Below are positions 1 to 9,088 of a stretch of DNA of 64,000 bases, piece by piece (position 1 is the first letter of the stretch; every line of letters starts with the position of its first letter). The notes below the pieces were generated by a model. The model did no database searches. It saw only the letters and a program-made list of their open reading frames with translations, and was not told the origin of the DNA. The translations under genes and the position numbers were made by a program. Location of the stretch: the NCBI RefSeq assembly GCF_029024925.1, contig NZ_CP118962.1, positions 284,501 to 348,500 on the forward strand, read 5' to 3'. The DNA comes from Enterococcus faecalis. GTDB taxonomy: Bacteria; Bacillota; Bacilli; Lactobacillales; Enterococcaceae.

Positions 1-791
1 TTGCGAAAGCCTTGAAACTTTCTGAAGAAGGCTTGAACTTAAACGTATTGATTGCGCGCTCTATTACAATGGGTGACGAGTTCCACCAAAGAAATATTGC
101 CGCATCATTGAACTTCTTAAAAGAATTGTCTCCATTAATTATCAAAACAGATATTCCAGAAGATCAAAAATACGAAGTAATCAAATTCTTAGCTGACACA
201 GATCAATTCTTCTTAAATGTCATGATGGCAACTGGAAAAGCAATTGTTGATGGTGCCCGTAAAGATACCAACGGAACGATTGTCACAACGATGACTCGTA
301 ACGGCGTGAACTTTGGGGTCCGGATTGCAGAAACAGGCGATCAATGGCATACCGCACCAGTAAATACACCAAAAGGTCTTTACTTCACTGGTTTCAGCGA
401 AGAAGACGGAAATCCTGATGTCGGGGATAGTGCAATTACTGAAACAGTAGGCGTTGGAGCAATGGCTATGGTAGCTGCACCTGGCGTAACACGGTTTGTT
501 GGTGCAGGTGGCTTTGAAGATGCGTTAGCAACCTCAAATGAAATGGCAAAAATCTGTGAAGGACACAACCCAACATTCTCAATTCCAACTTGGGATTTCC
601 AAGGAACTTGTTTAGGAATTGATATCCGTAAAGTGGTGGAATTAGGAATTACACCAATCATCAATACAGGGATTGCACACAAAAATGCCGGTGTTGGTCA
701 AATTGGTGCAGGGACAGTTAGAGCACCTCTAGGCTGTTTTGAAAAAGCCCTAGAAGCGTATGCTGAGAAACTAGGCATTACGGTTGAATAA
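1..791 (+). CDS. allG: AllG-like DUF1116 protein, oxamate carbamoyltransferase subunit (5' truncated)
   Basis: C-terminal ~263 residues of a DUF1116 protein (YlbE/YahG/AllG family, usually above 400 aa). The frame is open to base 1, so the start lies upstream of the window; the TTG at 12 is internal. Visible are the conserved stretches around TMTRNGVNFGVRI, GDSAITETVG and the C-terminal AHKNAGVGQIGAG. In E. coli the family partners AllF (FdrA) and AllH in the transcarbamylase that converts oxalurate plus phosphate to oxamate and carbamoyl phosphate. The overlapping AllH gene and the nearby carbamate kinase support that role here; the true substrate in this organism is inferred. Confidence 0.8.
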   Translation, partial: AKALKLSEEGLNLNVLIARSITMGDEFHQRNIAASLNFLKELSPLIIKTDIPEDQKYEVIKFLADTDQFFLNVMMATGKAIVDGARKDTNGTIVTTMTRNGVNFGVRIAETGDQWHTAPVNTPKGLYFTGFSEEDGNPDVGDSAITETVGVGAMAMVAAPGVTRFVGAGGFEDALATSNEMAKICEGHNPTFSIPTWDFQGTCLGIDIRKVVELGITPIINTGIAHKNAGVGQIGAGTVRAPLGCFEKALEAYAEKLGITVE

Positions 792-1617
792 CCAACTAGT
801 CATTAGTGACTACATTTTTCCTATCCACCAATATGGCAAGATGGGAACCATTCACAGTGTTTTTGAACGTTCATTTAATCTGAAAGTCCAGGATCAATTA
901 ATCAATGTTGCAAACTTCCATAATTATTTATCAAGCTTTGGTATGTTTTTGCCAGATCAATTGTTTCAAGAAATCTTTCCGTATGTACAACAAGGTAATA
1001 AAGTCAAAATCACAGAAAATCAGTTGACCTTTTACAGTACAGTCGGCGTGAAAACGATCCAACTCACACCTGCCGAGGTCGTTTCTTTAAACATTACTCA
1101 TTTCAAGTTAGAAAAAGACCAATTACGCTTGTTGCGAGACCGCTTATTAGCGAGAAACTTAGAACGTAGAATTGGCCTGCCTTTAGACGAACGAGCAAAG
1201 CATATTTTCAAAAAAATGAGCCAAAAACAAAAAGTTTGGACACTATCGGAATGGCAAGAAGTAACGAATTATCTGATTGGTCGGGGCAAAGGGTTAACCC
1301 CGAGTGGTGATGACATTTTAGTGGCGTATCAAACAATTCTGTTCATACTTGCTGATGAAAGAGCTGCGGCGTTAGCCGCTACTCTTTCGGCAGCAAATTT
1401 ATCCACAACAGATGTTAGTAAAGGCTATATTGCAAGCTCGGCTAAAGGATATGTAAATTCATTGTTGTATCAGTTACTCTTGGATTTGGAGAACCATCGG
1501 GATAATAGAGTTGACGAAAATATTGACAGAATTATACAAATCGGACATTCCTCTGGTAAAGATATGTCATTTGGAATGTTACTAGCTTTACAATCTGTAG
1601 AGTTAGATGAGAAGTGA
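784..1617 (+). CDS. allH: AllH-like DUF2877 protein, oxamate carbamoyltransferase subunit
   Basis: 277-aa DUF2877 protein (YlbF/AllH family, about 270 aa). The start chosen is TTG at 784, overlapping the allG stop by 8 bp, because it gives the family's usual length; the ATG at 841 would remove the N-terminal strand and neither has a strong Shine-Dalgarno, which suggests translational coupling. The conserved GRGKGLTPSGDDILVAY stretch lies near residues 169-185. Expected to form a complex with the preceding protein in carbamoyl transfer. It is followed by an MFS gene after 9 bp, so it is co-transcribed. Function is from family and context. Confidence 0.78.
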   Translation: MNNQLVISDYIFPIHQYGKMGTIHSVFERSFNLKVQDQLINVANFHNYLSSFGMFLPDQLFQEIFPYVQQGNKVKITENQLTFYSTVGVKTIQLTPAEVVSLNITHFKLEKDQLRLLRDRLLARNLERRIGLPLDERAKHIFKKMSQKQKVWTLSEWQEVTNYLIGRGKGLTPSGDDILVAYQTILFILADERAAALAATLSAANLSTTDVSKGYIASSAKGYVNSLLYQLLLDLENHRDNRVDENIDRIIQIGHSSGKDMSFGMLLALQSVELDEK

Positions 1618-1626
1618 GGAGAAGAC

Positions 1627-2880
1627 ATGGAGAATAGTAAAAAAAATCAAGCAGTGCAAGTGAGCAATAGTTACTGGATTAAAGTCGTAGCCATTTTCTT
1701 CGTAGGCTGGATTTTAATGTACGCAACACGAACTATTTTTAATCCAGTGATGGGGGTCATTGGAGAACAATTTGGTCTAAGTAACACACAACTTGGTTTA
1801 GCCAATAGTATCTTCTTTCTAACCTATGCTGTTGCACAGATTCCTTTTGGGATGATTGGCGATAAAATTGGGCGGAAATTAGTCATTGCTGTTGGGTTTA
1901 TCGTTCTTGCTATTTCTACTTATTTTAGTGGATTAGCGACAACCTTTGTTATGTTTTTAGTCATTCGTGCAATTGCTGGTATTGGTCAAGGAGCTTACTA
2001 TGGCCCGCAATATGCGCTATCGACAGAAGCGATTCCAGCAAGTAAACGGACCATCGGTAATGCCATCATCAATAGTGGGATGGCCTTCGGTACATCAGGT
2101 GGGTACCTACTTTCAAGTAAATTGGTTTTAGAAAATGGTGAACATTGGAGCAAACCATTCTTTATCATGGCGATTCCAACGTTTATCGTAGGAATTCTTT
2201 TCTATACAATTTTGAAAGAAAAAGTGATTCGTCCTGGTGAAGAAGCTGCACGAGCAGCTGCTGAAGAAGGACCACAAGAAAAGATCTCATTAAAAGAAAT
2301 TTTCTCAAATCGTAATTTATTAGCCGCATTTATTTTATGTTTCACAAGTATTTATGCAAACTTTGTCATTATTACTTGGTTGCCACAATTTTTAATTGCT
2401 GAACGTGGCTTTACAGGAGCGAGCGTTGGTTTCATTTCATCACTTGTACCATGGGCCTCTATTCCAGGAGCCTTAATCTTCGCTCGTTTGAATGATAAAA
2501 CAGGTGCGACGAAAAAATTAGTCTTTACATTAGTACCTTTAGCAATCCTATCTGTCTTTGCGATTGCTTTTGTAACAAATCGGACATTGTTAATTTCTGT
2601 TTTAATTCTTTATGGGTTAACAGGGAAATTAGCGTTAGATCCAATTATGGTGACTTTTGTTACCAAACATGCACCAAAAGCGGCCTTAGGAACAACGTTA
2701 AGTGCCTATAATTTTATCGGGATGTCAGGGTCAATCCTAGCACCGTATGTCACAGGATATTTAGCAGATACAGCAGGCTCAATGCAAGTTGGCTTCTATC
2801 TTTCTTGTGTACTATTAGTTATTGGTTTACTAGCTTTTGCTTTCTTAGCTAAAGATGAGAGTAAACCGAAATTAGGTTAA
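1627..2880 (+). CDS. MFS transporter, anion:cation symporter type
   Basis: 417-aa 12-helix major facilitator. The cytoplasmic loop 2-3 motif GMIGDKIGRK is at residues 75-84 and a GxGQGxxYGP helix follows, as in the GlpT/hexuronate-type (ACS) branch. ATG at 1627 follows GTGAGGAG. Its place between AllH and carbamate kinase suggests import of a ureide or export of an organic anion end product such as oxamate; the substrate cannot be read from sequence. No terminator separates it from allH; a 134-bp gap with a hairpin follows. Confidence 0.8.
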   Translation: MENSKKNQAVQVSNSYWIKVVAIFFVGWILMYATRTIFNPVMGVIGEQFGLSNTQLGLANSIFFLTYAVAQIPFGMIGDKIGRKLVIAVGFIVLAISTYFSGLATTFVMFLVIRAIAGIGQGAYYGPQYALSTEAIPASKRTIGNAIINSGMAFGTSGGYLLSSKLVLENGEHWSKPFFIMAIPTFIVGILFYTILKEKVIRPGEEAARAAAEEGPQEKISLKEIFSNRNLLAAFILCFTSIYANFVIITWLPQFLIAERGFTGASVGFISSLVPWASIPGALIFARLNDKTGATKKLVFTLVPLAILSVFAIAFVTNRTLLISVLILYGLTGKLALDPIMVTFVTKHAPKAALGTTLSAYNFIGMSGSILAPYVTGYLADTAGSMQVGFYLSCVLLVIGLLAFAFLAKDESKPKLG

Positions 2881-2916
2881 TTATCCCTTCGATAATGACT
2901 GAAACAATCAAAATGA

Positions 2917-2988
2917 GCAAGACAAAATCTTTCATTTCGTAAACAAATTATTTCTTATCCGTCGATACTGAAAAGATTTTGTCTTTGC
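2917..2988 (+). promoter_or_regulatory. long-armed hairpin ahead of carbamate kinase
   Basis: Arms 2917-2932 and 2972-2988 are complementary over 16 bp with one bulged base around a ~39-nt loop. No good U-run follows, so it looks more like a leader structure, processing site or weak attenuator than a standard terminator. No clear promoter was recognised in the 134-bp gap. Confidence 0.4.
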
Positions 2989-3014
2989 TTTACTAAAAAG
3001 GAGCGAATCAATCA

Positions 3015-3953
3015 ATGAGTTTAAACGTAATTGCCCTAGGTGGGAATGCTATTTTAGATACGGATCCAACAGATGAAGGCCAAAAAGCCGTCGTTAATCA
3101 CGCGGCCAAATATATTGCAGAATTTGTTGCTAAAGGGGAACAAGTCATTGTCTGTCACGGAAACGGACCACAAGTAGGGAATTTGCTTTTACAACAAAAA
3201 GCAGGCGAAAGTGAAAAAAATCCAGCGTTGAAATTGGATACTTGTGTTGCGATGACACAAGGAAGCATCGGTTACTGGTTACAAAATGCTTTAACTAATG
3301 AGTTTGAAAAACGTAACATTGCTAAACCAGTTATCTCTGTAGTTACACAAGTGCGTGTGGACAAAGAAGATCCTTCGTTTAAAAAACCATCAAAACCAAT
3401 TGGTCCATTCTATACAAAAGAAGAAGCTGACGCGGAAGCAGCCAAAGATGGCTCTACGTATGTGGAAGATGCTGGCCGTGGCTACCGAAAAGTTGTTCCA
3501 TCACCAATGCCTAAAGAAATTGTTGAAAAAGAGGCGGTTCGTGCTTTAGTAGAGGCGGACGTTTTAACTATCTGTTCTGGTGGCGGGGGCATTCCGGTCG
3601 TAGCAGAAGACGGACAATACGTAGGTGTGGAAGCGGTTAACGACAAAGATTTCTCTGCACGTGTTTTAGCTGAAAACGTTGATGCAGACCGTTTGATTAT
3701 TTTGACAGGCGTTGATAACATCTACATTAATTACAATCAACCAGATCAAAAAGCATTAGAACAAATCAGTGTAGCCGAAGCAGAAGAATACATTAAAGAA
3801 GGTCACTTTGCTGCTGGTAGTATGCTACCAAAAATCGAAGCTGCCTTAGACTTCGTAAAAGGTGATGACAAACGGAAAGCAATCATTACTTCTATCGAAA
3901 ACTTAGAAAACATCGATAAAGAAGCAGGAACTGTGATCAGTCAAAAGGGGTAG
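3015..3953 (+). CDS. arcC: carbamate kinase
   Basis: 312 aa, the normal length of carbamate kinase, which makes ATP from carbamoyl phosphate plus ADP. The amino-acid-kinase fold signatures are present: ALGGNAIL at residues 7-14, GNGPQVGNLLLQ near 50-60, the CSGGGGIPVV loop near 187-196 and the LTGVDNIYINY strand. ATG 3015 follows AAAAAGGAG. Here it sits with AllG/AllH rather than arginine deiminase genes, so it most likely takes carbamoyl phosphate from oxalurate cleavage (the AllK role in E. coli). Six bp separate it from the symporter gene. Confidence 0.92.
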   Translation: MSLNVIALGGNAILDTDPTDEGQKAVVNHAAKYIAEFVAKGEQVIVCHGNGPQVGNLLLQQKAGESEKNPALKLDTCVAMTQGSIGYWLQNALTNEFEKRNIAKPVISVVTQVRVDKEDPSFKKPSKPIGPFYTKEEADAEAAKDGSTYVEDAGRGYRKVVPSPMPKEIVEKEAVRALVEADVLTICSGGGGIPVVAEDGQYVGVEAVNDKDFSARVLAENVDADRLIILTGVDNIYINYNQPDQKALEQISVAEAEEYIKEGHFAAGSMLPKIEAALDFVKGDDKRKAIITSIENLENIDKEAGTVISQKG

Positions 3954-3959
3954 TTTACC

Positions 3960-5180
3960 ATGAAAAAACCGTCCATGATCACCCAAATTGCAATTGCTGT
4001 TGTCGTAGGAATCCTCGTAGGACTCTTGATTCCTGCTAGCGGCAATTACTTGAAAATAGTTGGAGATGTCTTTTTGCGACTGATGCAAATGGCTATTCCT
4101 ATCTTGATCTTAGGGCAAATTGTCCAAGCAGTTGGCAGTATTAATCCAAAAGAATTAACGAGCCTTGGGGGTAGAACAATCGCTGTTTTCGGGATTTCCT
4201 CCTTAGCTGCCGCTTTATGGGGCGTCCTAATGGCAGTCATTTTTAATCCAGGATACGGTGTTAAAATGACTGGCTTCCAAGATGCTTCTATTAAAGCGCA
4301 AGAAATCTCAATTACTGATACGATTTTAAATTTCGTTCCGAAAAATATTTTTGATTCACTGACTCAAGGATCGATTATTCAAATTATTGTCTTTGCATTA
4401 TTTTTTGGTTTAGCACTGAATAAATACTTACAAAGCCATCCAGAGACACAACTCTTCCAAATAATTGTGGACTTTAATGAAGTTATCATTACAGTCATTC
4501 GATACGTCATGTATCTAGCACCTCTGGGGATTTTTGCTTTAATTGCTTCAACAATTAGTCACTTAGGCCTTCAAATTATTTTACCGTTAGTGAAGTATCT
4601 ATTGGTCTATGGATTAGGAACTATTTTATTTTTGGGCATCTGGATTTTGGTTATCACATTGTACTGTAAAGTAAGTCCACTACGTTTAATTACAAACATG
4701 AAAAATATGTCTGTGATGGCCTTGGCGACAACTTCTTCAGCAATTACTTTACCAGTAGCTTTGGAAGAAACAGAAGCAAAATTAGGTTTAAGTAAGCGAA
4801 TTACTAACTTAGTGTTGCCGTTAGGTATGTCATTAAACAGTAACGGTTCAGCGATGCATATGGCTTTTACTGTAATGACTATCGCTCAGATGTATCAGCT
4901 AGAGTTTGATATTACGAAAATGATTTACTTAGCAATTACAGCAACGTTTGTCTCACTAGCAAACGCAGTTGTTCCCGGTGCGGGCTTAGTCTCACTGGCA
5001 GTGATTGTTCCGCAAATGGGTTTACCCATTGAGAGTATTGCAATTTTTGCAGGCGTCGAATGGTTTGTTGGCATGTTACGAACAATTTTAAATGTCAATT
5101 CAGATGTTTACTCTGCTATTCTAGTTGCAAAATCAGTGGATGAAATTGACTATACTGTCTTTAACAGTAGCAATAAGTAG
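3960..5180 (+). CDS. DAACS-family sodium:dicarboxylate/amino acid symporter
   Basis: 406-aa membrane protein of the glutamate/dicarboxylate:cation symporter family. It shows a serine-rich re-entrant loop (ATTSSAITLP, residues 257-266), the NSNGSAMHMA motif near 292-301 (family NMDGT/NSNG region) and a final LRTILNVNSD helix near 377-386. ATG 3960 follows AAAGGGG six bases after the carbamate kinase stop. Context suggests uptake or exchange of a carboxylated ureide or dicarboxylate; the specific substrate is unknown. Confidence 0.82.
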   Translation: MKKPSMITQIAIAVVVGILVGLLIPASGNYLKIVGDVFLRLMQMAIPILILGQIVQAVGSINPKELTSLGGRTIAVFGISSLAAALWGVLMAVIFNPGYGVKMTGFQDASIKAQEISITDTILNFVPKNIFDSLTQGSIIQIIVFALFFGLALNKYLQSHPETQLFQIIVDFNEVIITVIRYVMYLAPLGIFALIASTISHLGLQIILPLVKYLLVYGLGTILFLGIWILVITLYCKVSPLRLITNMKNMSVMALATTSSAITLPVALEETEAKLGLSKRITNLVLPLGMSLNSNGSAMHMAFTVMTIAQMYQLEFDITKMIYLAITATFVSLANAVVPGAGLVSLAVIVPQMGLPIESIAIFAGVEWFVGMLRTILNVNSDVYSAILVAKSVDEIDYTVFNSSNK

Positions 5181-5269
5181 TGAAAAAAGGGGAGGAAATG
5201 CAAGGACGAAGAAGAAAATCACTTGTTTTCTTTCCTTTTTTTAAGATTAATGATAAAGGAGCAAGCGCA

Positions 5270-6331
5270 ATGGAAGAAATGGTTGTCGTTACACCGGAAA
5301 AATTAGAAAAGCTGATGAAACAAAAATTAGAAGCTGCTGGTTTACATTCTGAACATGCCGAAGAAGTTGCTCGACATTTAACTTTTGCAGATGCTAGCGG
5401 TATTCATTCACACGGGGCGGTTCGTATGGATTATTATGCGGAACGGATTGCAAAAGGCGGGATCACGATTGACCCCGAATTATCATTTGAAAAAACTGGA
5501 CCGTCCACTGCCATTTTTCATGGCGATAATGGCGTGGGTCAATTTGTTTGTAACGAAGCATTAGCTGCTGCAGTTGATCTAGCCAAAGAATCAGGGTTAG
5601 CGTATGTTGGCGTTTCTCAAACGAGTCATAGCGGGACGTTATCGTATTATGTTAAAAAAGCAGCGGAACAAGGCATGGTTGCTCTTTCGATGTGTCAATC
5701 TGATCCAATGGTGGTACCGTTTGGTGGTACAAGCAATTATTTTGGGACAAATCCAATCGCTTTTGCAGCACCTAGAGCAGGTCATGAACCAGTCGTGTTT
5801 GATATGGCTACGACAGTACAGGCGTGGGGGAAAATTTTAGATGCACGTTCAAGAGATGTTGAAATTCCCGACACATGGGCAGTAGACGAAAAAGGCCAGC
5901 CAACGACTGATCCTTATGAAGTACGAGGTTTATTGCCGATTTCAGGACCAAAAGGATATGGACTAATGATGATGGTCGATGTCTTAGCTGGTTCGTTGTT
6001 AGGTTTACCTTTTGGCAAACATGTCAGCTCCATGTATGCGGATTTAACGGAGAAACGGAATCTGGGTCAGATGTTTTTAGTCATTGATCCAAGCCGCTTT
6101 ACAGATTCTGAACGATTTAAAGAAAATATTAATCAAATGGTGGAAGAACTTCATAGTGTGCCTACAGCAGAAGGGTTTCAACAAGTTTACTATCCAGGAG
6201 AAATTGGTCAGCTAAACTATCAAAAAGCCATGTCAGAAGGCATTGAAATTCCACAAAGTATTTATGATTATTTAGTTAGTGAGATTGTACATTACGATAA
6301 ATATGGCGGGCAAGGTGCCTTTGCCAAATAA
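5270..6331 (+). CDS. allD: Ldh2-family NAD(P)-dependent dehydrogenase, likely ureidoglycolate dehydrogenase
   Basis: 353 aa. The ATG at 5270 is chosen over an upstream GTG (5180) because AAAGGAG precedes it and family members (malate/L-lactate/ureidoglycolate dehydrogenase, ~350 aa) begin near this point. Motifs: GIHSHGAVR at 44-52 with the catalytic His, the SHSGTLSYYV segment, the GTSNYFGTNP cofactor loop and GPKGYGLMMMVD. The family includes AllD, which oxidises ureidoglycolate to oxalurate, the substrate of AllFGH. Neighbouring AllG/AllH/carbamate kinase favour AllD over malate dehydrogenase, but the sequence alone does not fix the substrate. Confidence 0.75.
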   Translation: MEEMVVVTPEKLEKLMKQKLEAAGLHSEHAEEVARHLTFADASGIHSHGAVRMDYYAERIAKGGITIDPELSFEKTGPSTAIFHGDNGVGQFVCNEALAAAVDLAKESGLAYVGVSQTSHSGTLSYYVKKAAEQGMVALSMCQSDPMVVPFGGTSNYFGTNPIAFAAPRAGHEPVVFDMATTVQAWGKILDARSRDVEIPDTWAVDEKGQPTTDPYEVRGLLPISGPKGYGLMMMVDVLAGSLLGLPFGKHVSSMYADLTEKRNLGQMFLVIDPSRFTDSERFKENINQMVEELHSVPTAEGFQQVYYPGEIGQLNYQKAMSEGIEIPQSIYDYLVSEIVHYDKYGGQGAFAK

Positions 6332-6396
6332 TGAGGAGCGCAGAGAGTATTCGCTACTGCGTTGCTCTCGCCTTCTTTCTATTGGAGGAAAGTAAA

Positions 6397-7752
6397 ATGA
6401 AAAAATCGTCAAAAGTAGCACTTATTTTTGCATTCTTAGTTAGTATTTTTGTGCCAGTTGCGGTCTTTGCTGATGAGATTGGGGATGTAGTTGCCCCGAC
6501 AGGAATCATGGCATTAGTTGTGATTATTCCATTGATTGTTGTTTTGGTTCTATTGTTTATGAAAGTCGATATGATTATCGCTGGTTTAATTGGTGGCGTC
6601 TTAGCGATGCTGATTGGTGGCATTGGACTAGAAGAAGCGAATAAACAGATGTTGGAAGCTATCCCAATGATGTTAGGAATTACCGTTCCCATCATTAATT
6701 CAGCTGTTGCGATGGCGGTCTTTAAAGCAGGTAGTTATTCAGCTGCATTAACTTTAGCCAAACGAGGCACAAAAGGAAAAGTCGAGTATGTTTCAGCTTT
6801 TATTGTTATCTTATTAGCCGCAGCCACATATATGTCAGGAATTGGTGGCGGAAGTGCGATGGTTATTGCGCCATTGGCCTTTGCCGCAGTTGGCGTTGTT
6901 CCTGAATTAATTGCAGCAATGTCTTTAGCTGCTGCGGTATCATTTACAACATCACCCGCTTCATTAGAATCAAGTATTGTTTCAAAATTAGGCGATATCA
7001 GTGTCGGTTCATATGTTTCAACCATGCGACCTTACTGGTTATTCTTCGTAGCATTAGCGATTGTTCTAGCCTTTTGGGGAACGAAACATAGAAATGTTGG
7101 CTTTAAAGAGTCGGCAGATGATGAATTTGATAAAAAGAGCAATGGTGAATTATTTAAAATTACCTTGCCAGCCATTTTCTTATTGTTTGCTGTAATTTTT
7201 GGACCAATTGTGAATGATTTAATTGGTTTTGCCTTCTTTACGCCACTTGTATACATGATTTTAACATTAGTTTTAATTTTCTTATGTACAGATTTCTCAA
7301 TGAACAAATCTGTCGAAGCGATGGTAGATGGGTCTACATATATTTTGACTCGTTTATTCCAAGTAGGGATTTTCTTAGCCTTTATTAATGTTATTGCACA
7401 AACAGGAACGTTTGCTGTAATCGCAGGTGTTGCTGAAAATGCACCAGCCTTTATTGTCGTGCCAGTTGCCATTTTAACAGGGATTTTAATTGGGATTCCA
7501 GCTGGGGCCTACGTAGGTTCTGTTTTAACTTTAGTGCTACCAGTTGCTGTATCGTTGAACTTCCCGCCGTTAGCATTAGGTTTTGTAGCAATGGGTGTTG
7601 GTTTAGGTAGTCAAATGAGTTTCGTTAATATTACTATGCAAGCTTTATCTTCAGGCTTCCAAATTCCAATTTTGGATGTTGTTAAAGGAAACGTGAAATG
7701 GTTAAGTATTGCCTCTGTACTATTATTAGTTATCGGTTTAATCTTTGGATAA
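6397..7752 (+). CDS. polytopic permease of the ion-transporter type
   Basis: 451 aa from ATG 6397 (TTGGAGGAAAG upstream); an in-frame ATG at 6331 lacks a ribosome site. The N-terminus resembles a signal peptide (residues 1-25, ending VFADE) and about 11-12 hydrophobic helices follow. A glycine-rich YMSGIGGGSAM segment and an SFTTSPASLESS loop resemble the re-entrant loops of GntP/DcuC/CitM-like carriers. It lies between the dehydrogenase and the amidohydrolase genes, so uptake of the amidohydrolase substrate is a reasonable inference. Exact family not resolved by eye. Confidence 0.6.
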   Translation: MKKSSKVALIFAFLVSIFVPVAVFADEIGDVVAPTGIMALVVIIPLIVVLVLLFMKVDMIIAGLIGGVLAMLIGGIGLEEANKQMLEAIPMMLGITVPIINSAVAMAVFKAGSYSAALTLAKRGTKGKVEYVSAFIVILLAAATYMSGIGGGSAMVIAPLAFAAVGVVPELIAAMSLAAAVSFTTSPASLESSIVSKLGDISVGSYVSTMRPYWLFFVALAIVLAFWGTKHRNVGFKESADDEFDKKSNGELFKITLPAIFLLFAVIFGPIVNDLIGFAFFTPLVYMILTLVLIFLCTDFSMNKSVEAMVDGSTYILTRLFQVGIFLAFINVIAQTGTFAVIAGVAENAPAFIVVPVAILTGILIGIPAGAYVGSVLTLVLPVAVSLNFPPLALGFVAMGVGLGSQMSFVNITMQALSSGFQIPILDVVKGNVKWLSIASVLLLVIGLIFG

Positions 7753-7776
7753 AAAACAATTTAGGGAGTGGAAAAC

Positions 7777-9000
7777 ATGGATTTATTAATTAAACAAGTT
7801 CGTCTTCAAGACGGTGAAGCATTACAAGATGTAGCTATTAAAGAAGGAAAAATCATTGAAATCGCCCCAGTTATTACTGGCGATGCCAAAGAAGTCATCG
7901 AAGCAGATGGTCGTGTTTTAATCCCAGGTTTTGTAGAAAGCCATTTACATTTGGACAAGGCATTAATCGCTGATCGTAAACCAAATAAATCAGGTACGTT
8001 GAAAGAAGCAATTGAAGTAACCGCAGAATTAAAACCAACATTTACCGAAGAAGACATTTACGACCGTGCCAAACGTGCTTTAGAAATGTTAATCGTTCAT
8101 GGGACCACGGCGTTAAGAACGCATGCAGAATTTGACCCAGCGCAAGGTTTTACTGGCTTCAAAACAATTATGCGTTTGAAAGAAGAATACAAAGAGTTAA
8201 TTGATATGCAAGTAGTTGCGTTTCCGCAAGAAGGAATTTTTAAAGCCCCTGGAACAGAACAAATGATGTATGAAGCAATGGATATGGGCGCAGACGTTGT
8301 CGGCGGTATTCCTTATAATGATGCACCAGCGAAAGAACATATTGATTTAGTGTTTGAAATTGCTAAAAAATATGATAAAGATGTAGATTTACACCAAGAT
8401 TTTGCCGATGAAGCTGATGATATGAGTATTGAATATTTATGTGAAAAAACCATCGCTGAAGGCTACCAAGGCCGTGTTTCAGTGGGCCACTTAACGGCAT
8501 TGCATGCCTTACCTGAAGCAGAATTGGCGCCTATTATTGCAAAAATGGCGGAAGCAAATATTAGCGTGATGGCTTTACCAGCAACGGATTTACATTTAGG
8601 GGCTCGTGGTGATCAGTACAATGTTCGACGTGCAGTTACGCCAATTCGTAAATTACGCGATGGTGGCGTGAATGTCTGTATTGCTACGAATAATATTCGC
8701 AATGCTTTTACACCATATGGCACAGGGGATATTGTTCAAACAGCGATGTTAGCCATTCCTGTTGGGCACCTAGGTGGAGCGGATGACTTAAAAACAGTGC
8801 TACCAATGGTAACAACAAGTCCTGCTCGTGCGATGGGACTAGAAGGATACGGTGTCGCAGTTGGGAATAAAGCAGATTTAGTCTTATTAGACACAAAAGT
8901 GGTTGAACATGCGATTATTGATATTCCAGAACGGTTATATGTTATTAAAAACGGCCGTGTTACAGTCAAGACAGACAAAAAAGTCGAAATCATTCGTTAA
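7777..9000 (+). CDS. cytosine-deaminase-like metal-dependent amidohydrolase
   Basis: 407-aa amidohydrolase (CodA/AtzC-like). ATG 7777 is chosen over GTG 7768 because AGGGAG ends right at that GTG. The metal motif HLHLD is at residues 56-60, a HQDFADE segment corresponds to the HxDE region, and VGHLTALH follows. At the position where cytosine deaminase has its metal/catalytic Asp (HDD), this protein reads TNN (N305-N306), so the usual ligand is Asn. It likely hydrolyses a cyclic amide or amidine, possibly a hydantoin or pyrimidine-type ureide feeding the cluster; substrate unproven. Confidence 0.7.
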   Translation: MDLLIKQVRLQDGEALQDVAIKEGKIIEIAPVITGDAKEVIEADGRVLIPGFVESHLHLDKALIADRKPNKSGTLKEAIEVTAELKPTFTEEDIYDRAKRALEMLIVHGTTALRTHAEFDPAQGFTGFKTIMRLKEEYKELIDMQVVAFPQEGIFKAPGTEQMMYEAMDMGADVVGGIPYNDAPAKEHIDLVFEIAKKYDKDVDLHQDFADEADDMSIEYLCEKTIAEGYQGRVSVGHLTALHALPEAELAPIIAKMAEANISVMALPATDLHLGARGDQYNVRRAVTPIRKLRDGGVNVCIATNNIRNAFTPYGTGDIVQTAMLAIPVGHLGGADDLKTVLPMVTTSPARAMGLEGYGVAVGNKADLVLLDTKVVEHAIIDIPERLYVIKNGRVTVKTDKKVEIIR

Positions 9001-9010
9001 GAAAAAAAAC

Positions 9011-9060
9011 AAAAAGCTCAAAATGTTAGTTGTCAAAACTAACATTTTGAGCTTTTTTTG
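9011..9060 (+). terminator. strong intrinsic terminator of the ureide cluster
   Basis: About 20-bp near-perfect stem (AAAGCTCAAAATGTTAGTT and its complement) with a short loop, followed by seven T. It closes the 9-kb co-directional cluster. Confidence 0.93.
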
Positions 9061-9088
9061 ATAAAGGTAAAGCTAGGAAGGTGAAAAT

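Noticed and set aside
6354-7472. Three antisense frames opposite the permease gene
   Set aside because: Products of Thr/Ile-rich reverse reading of hydrophobic codons; no ribosome sites or recognisable domains.
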